Assembly (NCBI GenBank): GCA_903871905.1
Contig: CAIQIV010000683.1
Coordinates: 1 to 41,927, forward strand
DNA: 41,927 bases
Direction: 5' to 3'
From: an uncultured Chloroflexota bacterium
GTDB lineage: Bacteria; Chloroflexota; Anaerolineae; Anaerolineales; UBA4823
The notes beneath the pieces are model-generated. The model had not been told where the DNA came from, did not search any database, and saw only the letters and a program-made list of their open reading frames with translations. This document shows positions 37,258 to 41,927 of the stretch, piece after piece (the stretch's first letter is position 1; each line of letters starts with the position of its first letter). A program made the translations under genes and the position numbers.

Positions 37258-37457
37258 GTTGCTTCCTTATCCTGCTTTCCCTGGGCAGGTGCGAAACGAG
37301 CGAGCTCGTCCTTTGAAACTCGGTTCACCCTCCGGCAGTGTGGGCAAGGAACATCCAGATGGTGGATCTCCCCGCCTGAGATCTGCTCCAATGCTGCAGA
37401 TACAGCTTCTTTGCCAATGGCGAAGGGCTTATGACAATTATAGCAGCGAATTTGCAT
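37254..37457 (-). CDS. small (67 aa) zinc-ribbon protein
   Basis: CYNCHK...CPHCRR; ATGA overlap with moxR; AAGGAG upstream of ATG at 37457. Confidence 0.75.
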   Translation of the reverse strand: MQIRCYNCHKPFAIGKEAVSAALEQISGGEIHHLDVPCPHCRRVNRVSKDELARFAPAQGKQDKEAT

Positions 37458-37544
37458 CTTAATACTCCTTTATACAACTTGAAACAGCCCCAATTATACT
37501 GCGATACTGTAAATAATGGACAAGTACAGGTTATAATTAGATTT

Positions 37545-38090
37545 ATGACCCGATTTTATACACGTTCCGGTGACCAGGGATACACAGGCCTGCTTGGAGA
37601 GGGGCGGGTTCCTAAATATCATGCACGCCTTGAGGCGGTGGGACATATCGATGAAGCCAGCGCAACGCTGGGTTTTGCACGGTCTTTGTGTAAGCAAGAG
37701 ATCAACGCGATGTTGATCGCTGTACAGCGTGATTTGTACCTGATTATGGGGGAGATTGCTTCATTGCCAGAGAATGCGGCGCGTTTTCGGGCAATGGATG
37801 CCAATCGGGTTGCCTGGTTGGAGGAACAGGTCGACCGCTTGTCCTCCCAGGTCATCTTGCCCAAAGAATTTATTGTTCCAGGGGATACGACGGCTGGAGC
37901 TGCGTTTGCTATGGCGCGCACGGTTGTACGCCGGGCTGAGCGTTATACTGCCATCCTGGCACACCAGGGTGAGATTGAAAATCCGGATTTGCTGCGTTAT
38001 CTCAACCGGCTATCATCATTGTGCTTTATTCTGGAACTGGTGGAGAACCAGTCTACGGGAAAAGAAACTCCTACTCAAGTTAAGGAATAA
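37545..38090 (+). CDS. PduO-type cob(I)alamin adenosyltransferase
   Basis: MTRFYTRSGDQGYTGLLGEGRVPKYHARLEAVGHIDEASATLGFARS; FVVPG-like FIVPGDTTAGAAFAMARTVVRRAER. Start reassigned from 37431 to 37545. Confidence 0.93.
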   Translation: MTRFYTRSGDQGYTGLLGEGRVPKYHARLEAVGHIDEASATLGFARSLCKQEINAMLIAVQRDLYLIMGEIASLPENAARFRAMDANRVAWLEEQVDRLSSQVILPKEFIVPGDTTAGAAFAMARTVVRRAERYTAILAHQGEIENPDLLRYLNRLSSLCFILELVENQSTGKETPTQVKE

Positions 38091-38095
38091 ACGAA

Positions 38096-38881
38096 ATGTT
38101 AGGGACCATTATTAATGCCGCTGCCATTATAGCAGGCGGAGCGCTTGGCTTGTGGTTTGGTGCTCGATTACCGGATCGGCTGCGCCAGACAGCTTTTGCT
38201 GGTTTAGGCCTGTTTACTCTGGTGATCGGCGTGCAGATGACATTTAAAACCAAAGAGCCATTGATCATTCTTGGAGGGCTGATGGTCGGTGGTTTCTTGG
38301 GGGAGTGGTGGCGGATTGAGGACCATCTGCACCATTTGGGGGTCTGGCTGGAAAAGCGACTATCGACCATTCTTTCAAGGGAGCCTCAAGTGCAAAAACC
38401 AGGCGAAATGGGTGCGGAGCACCGGCAGTTGGACAGCAGTGCATCAATGGGGAAACACAGCAGCAGGTTTATCCGGGGTTTTACAACCGCGTCACTGTTA
38501 TTCTGCATAGGGCCTATTGCCATCCTGGGCTCAATCCAGGACGGCCTGACGGGCGATTCCAGCCTTTTGGTGATCAAATCGGTTATGGATGGTTTTGCCT
38601 CGCTGGCGTTTGCCTCGGCATTTGGGCCTGGGGTGCTTTTTTCAAGCCTGATGGTTTTTATCTACCAGGGGAGCATCTCGCTGCTGGCGTCCAACGTACA
38701 GGCGGTTTTCACCCCATCGATGATGGACGAACTGACCTCAGTAGGAGGAATTCTCCTCATGGGGGTAGCAATCAGCAGCATCCTGGAGATCAAACCGATC
38801 AGGGTAGGGAATTTCCTGCCCGCGCTGGTCATCACTCCCCTGATCGTGGCCATCCTGGCTGCATTGGGGATCAACAGGTAA
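38096..38881 (+). CDS. DUF554 family membrane protein
   Basis: MLGTIINAAAIIAGGALGLWFGARLPDRL; FCIGPIAILGSIQDGLTGDSSLLVIKSVMDGFASLAFAS. Confidence 0.9.
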   Translation: MLGTIINAAAIIAGGALGLWFGARLPDRLRQTAFAGLGLFTLVIGVQMTFKTKEPLIILGGLMVGGFLGEWWRIEDHLHHLGVWLEKRLSTILSREPQVQKPGEMGAEHRQLDSSASMGKHSSRFIRGFTTASLLFCIGPIAILGSIQDGLTGDSSLLVIKSVMDGFASLAFASAFGPGVLFSSLMVFIYQGSISLLASNVQAVFTPSMMDELTSVGGILLMGVAISSILEIKPIRVGNFLPALVITPLIVAILAALGINR

Positions 38882-38884
38882 AAA

Positions 38885-38922
38885 AGTGCGGCAGGCTCTG
38901 CTGGAATAAGAACTGCCGCACG
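38885..38922 (-). terminator. Rho-independent terminator of the DsbA-like gene
   Basis: Minus strand GTGCGGCAG ... CTGCCGCAC TTTTTT (arms at 38913-38921 and 38886-38894). Confidence 0.75.
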
Positions 38923-38945
38923 GATAGGAGCATGACTGAAGGGAT

Positions 38946-39701
38946 TTAATTCCCGGCAAGTGCCTTGTCGAGCACTTCCTTCATCTGCTCAAAGGTCGGC
39001 ACATAATTCGGGGCGACCGCCACACCATTGACAAAGACGGTCGGCGTCCCACTGACCTGCATCTGCTGGCCTTTTGCCAGGTCGCTGTTGATCTCATCCT
39101 TGTACTTGTTTGCTTTAAAACAGGTGTTGAACTGATTCATGTCCAGCCCGAGGGCATCAGCGAATGCCACCAGGCGATTGTCGTTGAAGGCGCCTTTGTT
39201 TTCACTTTGCCAGTTGGCGAAGAGCATTTCATGGTAGTCCCAGAAACGCCCCTGCTCCACGGCACACATTGCAGCATTGGCTGCCTGGTCTGACTCTTTG
39301 CCAGCTGCCTGGTCATCTATGAATGGGAAGTTGCGAAAGATGTAGTAGATTTTGCCGGTTTCAGCGTACTCTTTCAGGACCTTAGCCTCAGTTTCCATGG
39401 TATAGGCCTGGCAGGCCGGGCACTGGAAGTCTTCGAAAACCTCTACCACGACCTTGGCATTTTTATCACCAATGGCTCGACCATCCACCATCTGACGGGC
39501 TTCTGGGGTTATGCGGGTGAATTCTCCGACCGGGGTGTTGGCCTTTTGGATCATGGGGTATGCAATCAGGGCAATGAAGACCAATGCAACCCCTACCAGC
39601 CCAATAATCACAAACAGGCGCTGATTGCGCTGTTTTTTCATCCGTTGTTCACGCATCACCTGGCGCTTAGAAGGCGCATCCTGTGTGGCTTTTTTATTCA
39701 T
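38946..39701 (-). CDS. membrane-anchored DsbA-family thiol oxidoreductase
   Basis: N-terminal TM; VEVFEDFQCPACQAYTMETEAKV (CPAC active site); VSGTPTVFVNGV cis-Pro loop. Confidence 0.92.
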   Translation of the reverse strand: MNKKATQDAPSKRQVMREQRMKKQRNQRLFVIIGLVGVALVFIALIAYPMIQKANTPVGEFTRITPEARQMVDGRAIGDKNAKVVVEVFEDFQCPACQAYTMETEAKVLKEYAETGKIYYIFRNFPFIDDQAAGKESDQAANAAMCAVEQGRFWDYHEMLFANWQSENKGAFNDNRLVAFADALGLDMNQFNTCFKANKYKDEINSDLAKGQQMQVSGTPTVFVNGVAVAPNYVPTFEQMKEVLDKALAGN

Positions 39702-39746
39702 CTTATCTCCTCAACTTACCAAAACTGAAAGGGAATTTTGCCATGA

Positions 39747-40595
39747 TTAGTCGGGTTTGTCCAGGGTCAGATGATTGTTCAACCAATCTGCTATGAATTG
39801 TAGAACCTTGGCCCTCTCTGGCTCATTATGCAGCTCGTGATATCCACCCTCCCATAATTTCAAAGTGCAATCCGATTTCACCTGGCTGGCGAACAATTGG
39901 CTGCCCTGCAAATAGGCAATGCGGTCATGAGTGCCATGCATCAAGAGCAGTGGCATGGAAAATTCCGCGGCGTGCTCAAACGCCCATTCGATAGCGCTGA
40001 AGGATTCCTTTGCCAGGCGTAGAGAAGCACGATCGTGAACCAGGTCATCCTGCTGGTAAGCCAGGATGACCTGCGGATCAATACTCAGAGCCTGTACATC
40101 CAGTCCATTTGGCAGGGTCAGCCCTGGCATGAGCGGGGCAAGGAGGTGAACCAGGCTGAGTTTGAGATGTTGTTCCTCAAAGGTGGTGCGCAACCCTGGG
40201 CTGGTGGCGATGATTCCTGCCAGGCGGGGGCGGAGGCGCAGTGCGTAATTCAATACCAGCACCCCTCCCAGGCTGTGACCATAAAGGAAGCGCGGCCGCC
40301 CTGGAAAATCCCGTCGGGCTTTGTCTAACAACACGGTGATGTCATCCATATAGGATTGGAAGGCAGGTGTGTCGCCGCGTTTGCCTCCGGATTTTCCATG
40401 ACCGCGCAGGTCAAATGCCAGCACGGTATACCCGGAACGGTTCAAAAAATCTGCTACGTGGTGATACCTTCCACAGTGCTCGCCCAGCCCATGGACCAGG
40501 CAAACAGTTCCTATTGCCACGGTGTCAGGACGCCATGTCCGGGTGAACAGGGCTGTGCCATCTTTTGCGTTCAGGATTGTTTCGTTCAGGTTCAT
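39747..40595 (-). CDS. alpha/beta hydrolase (monoacylglycerol lipase-like)
   Basis: VHGLGEHCGRYHHVADFLNRSGYTVLAFDLRGHGKSGG; YGHSLGGVLVLNYAL; LMHGTHDRIAY. Confidence 0.9.
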   Translation of the reverse strand: MNLNETILNAKDGTALFTRTWRPDTVAIGTVCLVHGLGEHCGRYHHVADFLNRSGYTVLAFDLRGHGKSGGKRGDTPAFQSYMDDITVLLDKARRDFPGRPRFLYGHSLGGVLVLNYALRLRPRLAGIIATSPGLRTTFEEQHLKLSLVHLLAPLMPGLTLPNGLDVQALSIDPQVILAYQQDDLVHDRASLRLAKESFSAIEWAFEHAAEFSMPLLLMHGTHDRIAYLQGSQLFASQVKSDCTLKLWEGGYHELHNEPERAKVLQFIADWLNNHLTLDKPD

Positions 40596-40604
40596 CTAGT
40601 GCCA

Positions 40605-40650
40605 ATAAAAAAGGGGTATTTCGGGAATGTTACAGGCCCGAAATACCCCA
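40605..40650 (-). terminator. Rho-independent terminator of ppdK
   Basis: Minus strand GGGGTATTTCGGG (40637-40649) - loop - CCCGAAATACCCC (40613-40625) followed by TTTTTTATT. Confidence 0.85.
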
Positions 40651-40671
40651 AATCAGTATCAGAGAATCAGA

Positions 40672-41927
40672 TTACTTGTCAGCCTCGATTGAGGAGACCT
40701 TGCCGCCCTTGTACTTCAGAGCAGCGTGGCCAGCCGCCAGGCGGGCTACCGGGACGCGGAACGGCGAGCAGCTGACGTAGTTGTTGCCAAGCAGGTGGCA
40801 GAACTCGATCGAGGCCGGGTCACCGCCATGTTCGCCGCAGATGCCGACTTCCAGGCTAACGCGGGTCTTGCGACCATCCTCAACAGCCATGCGCATCACG
40901 CGCCCAACGCCAACCTGGTCCAGGGTCTGGAAAGGATTCTTGGGCAGGATACCTTCTGCAACATACTGGATCAGGAAGTTGCGCTCTGCATCATCACGGC
41001 TGTAACCAAAGGTCATCTGAGTCAGATCATTGGTGCCGAAGGAGAAGAACTCAGCAACCTGGGCAATCTCGCTAGCAGTGACTGCAGCCCGCGGGATCTC
41101 GATCATTGTACCGAATTTGTAAGCGAAGGTCACTTTCTTCTCATCCATCACCTGTTTGGCGATGCGAATCAGGCGCGGCTGGATCCATTCCAACTCTTTT
41201 ACCGTGCCAGTGAGCGGGATCATGACCTCGGGCTTGACTGTGATTCCCTTCAGAGCCATGTTGGCTGCAGCTTCGAAGATCGAGCGAACCTGCATTTCAA
41301 CGATCTCAGGCATGTAGATGCTGAGGCGTACACCGCGCAAACCCATCATCGGGTTGCTCTCGTGCAGCGCTTTCACGGCAGCCAGGAGCTTCTCCAACTG
41401 CTGAACCTCTTTGCTGTCACCCTTGCCCAGCACAAACCCTGCCATGCCTTCGATGCGTTTGGTGATGATCTTTTCCTGAAGCTCTTCAGCCGACGGCAGG
41501 AACTCGTGCAGCGGCGGGTCGATCAGGCGGATGATCACAGGATAACCATCCATGGCTTCGAACAAGCCCTCGAAGTCTGAGCGCTGGTGGGGCAGTAGCT
41601 CATCGAGTGCTTCCTTGCGCGCTTCGCTGGTTTCGGCCAGGATCATGCGCTGCACGATGGGCAGGCGCTCGGGCTCAAAGAACATGTGCTCAGTGCGGCA
41701 CAGGCCAATCCCTACTGCGCCGAAGGAGCGAGCGCGACGGGCATCTTTCGGGTAATCCGCGTTGGTCCACACCTGCAGACCGGTGGTCGGCCAGCCTTCA
41801 GGGGCCTGGCGGATGCCAGGGGTGGCGCAAATTTCATCTGCCCAACTGAGCAGGGTAAGCAGCTCGGTCTGCTCTTCGAGTGACGGAGCCGCGGTCGGGA
41901 TCTGGCCTAGGTATACCAGGCCGGTGG
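40672..41927 (-). CDS. ppdK: pyruvate, phosphate dikinase, C-terminal part (truncated at window edge)
   Basis: TNADYPKDARRARSFGAVGIGLCRTEHMFF, GLRGVRLSIYMPEIVEMQ, FSFGTNDLTQMTFGYSRDD, GICGEHGGDPASIEFCHLLGNNYVSCSPFRVPVARLAAGHAAL; the frame remains open beyond 41772 (IPTAAPSLEEQ...). Confidence 0.95.
   Translation of the reverse strand, partial: TGLVYLGQIPTAAPSLEEQTELLTLLSWADEICATPGIRQAPEGWPTTGLQVWTNADYPKDARRARSFGAVGIGLCRTEHMFFEPERLPIVQRMILAETSEARKEALDELLPHQRSDFEGLFEAMDGYPVIIRLIDPPLHEFLPSAEELQEKIITKRIEGMAGFVLGKGDSKEVQQLEKLLAAVKALHESNPMMGLRGVRLSIYMPEIVEMQVRSIFEAAANMALKGITVKPEVMIPLTGTVKELEWIQPRLIRIAKQVMDEKKVTFAYKFGTMIEIPRAAVTASEIAQVAEFFSFGTNDLTQMTFGYSRDDAERNFLIQYVAEGILPKNPFQTLDQVGVGRVMRMAVEDGRKTRVSLEVGICGEHGGDPASIEFCHLLGNNYVSCSPFRVPVARLAAGHAALKYKGGKVSSIEADK

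Noticed and set aside
40726-41580. 284-aa plus-strand ORF opposite ppdK
   Set aside because: Antisense shadow of highly conserved PPDK; His/Gln/Asp-rich composition typical of the complementary frame.
1-41927. Apparent abundance of CCTGG/CCAGG as a possible methylation or uptake motif
   Set aside because: Likely explained by CTG-G/CAG-G codon usage in a GC-rich genome; I could not count against a background model.
1-41927. Mobile elements, CRISPR arrays, tRNA/rRNA genes, defence islands
   Set aside because: No transposase, integrase, regularly spaced repeats, or recognisable tRNA/rRNA sequence seen on either strand; the genes are mostly metabolic and regulatory.

Overview
This 41.9 kb window is a gene-dense bacterial chromosome segment. 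Gene content and style suggest Anaerolineae/Chloroflexota; that is an inference from recognised families, not a computed placement. I support about 34 protein-coding genes. The two at the edges are truncated: an LCP/LytR-type protein on the left and pyruvate phosphate dikinase on the right. I saw no rRNA, tRNA, CRISPR array, transposase or phage genes. Recognisable blocks: (i) ABC-F ATPase, MFS transporter and NAD synthetase; (ii) a CBS-domain / pyruvate dehydrogenase E1a-E1b-E2 operon with an extended -10 promoter overlapped by a palindrome; (iii) a divergent locus at 10.2-17.5 kb, with a sigma-factor-like domain tethered by a TM helix to an extracytoplasmic propeller-like domain on one side, and on the other a translationally coupled operon of a YhfC/PrsW-superfamily intramembrane protease (apparent CTG start), an ABC exporter, an Ig-like/TM/zinc-ribbon protein and a propeller lipoprotein; (iv) a NitT/TauT-type binding lipoprotein without a transporter, next to an orphan histidine kinase and a divergent GAF-SpoIIE phosphatase; (v) a glycogen/alpha-glucan cluster (large GH13, GH57/DUF3536, GlgA, GlgC, MalQ) interrupted by an AHSA1-PDZ-DinB triple-domain protein; (vi) a zinc-ribbon/MoxR/VWA operon. 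The strongest candidate for an undescribed system is block (iii), a possible regulated-intramembrane-proteolysis circuit in which the sigma factor itself is the tethered substrate.
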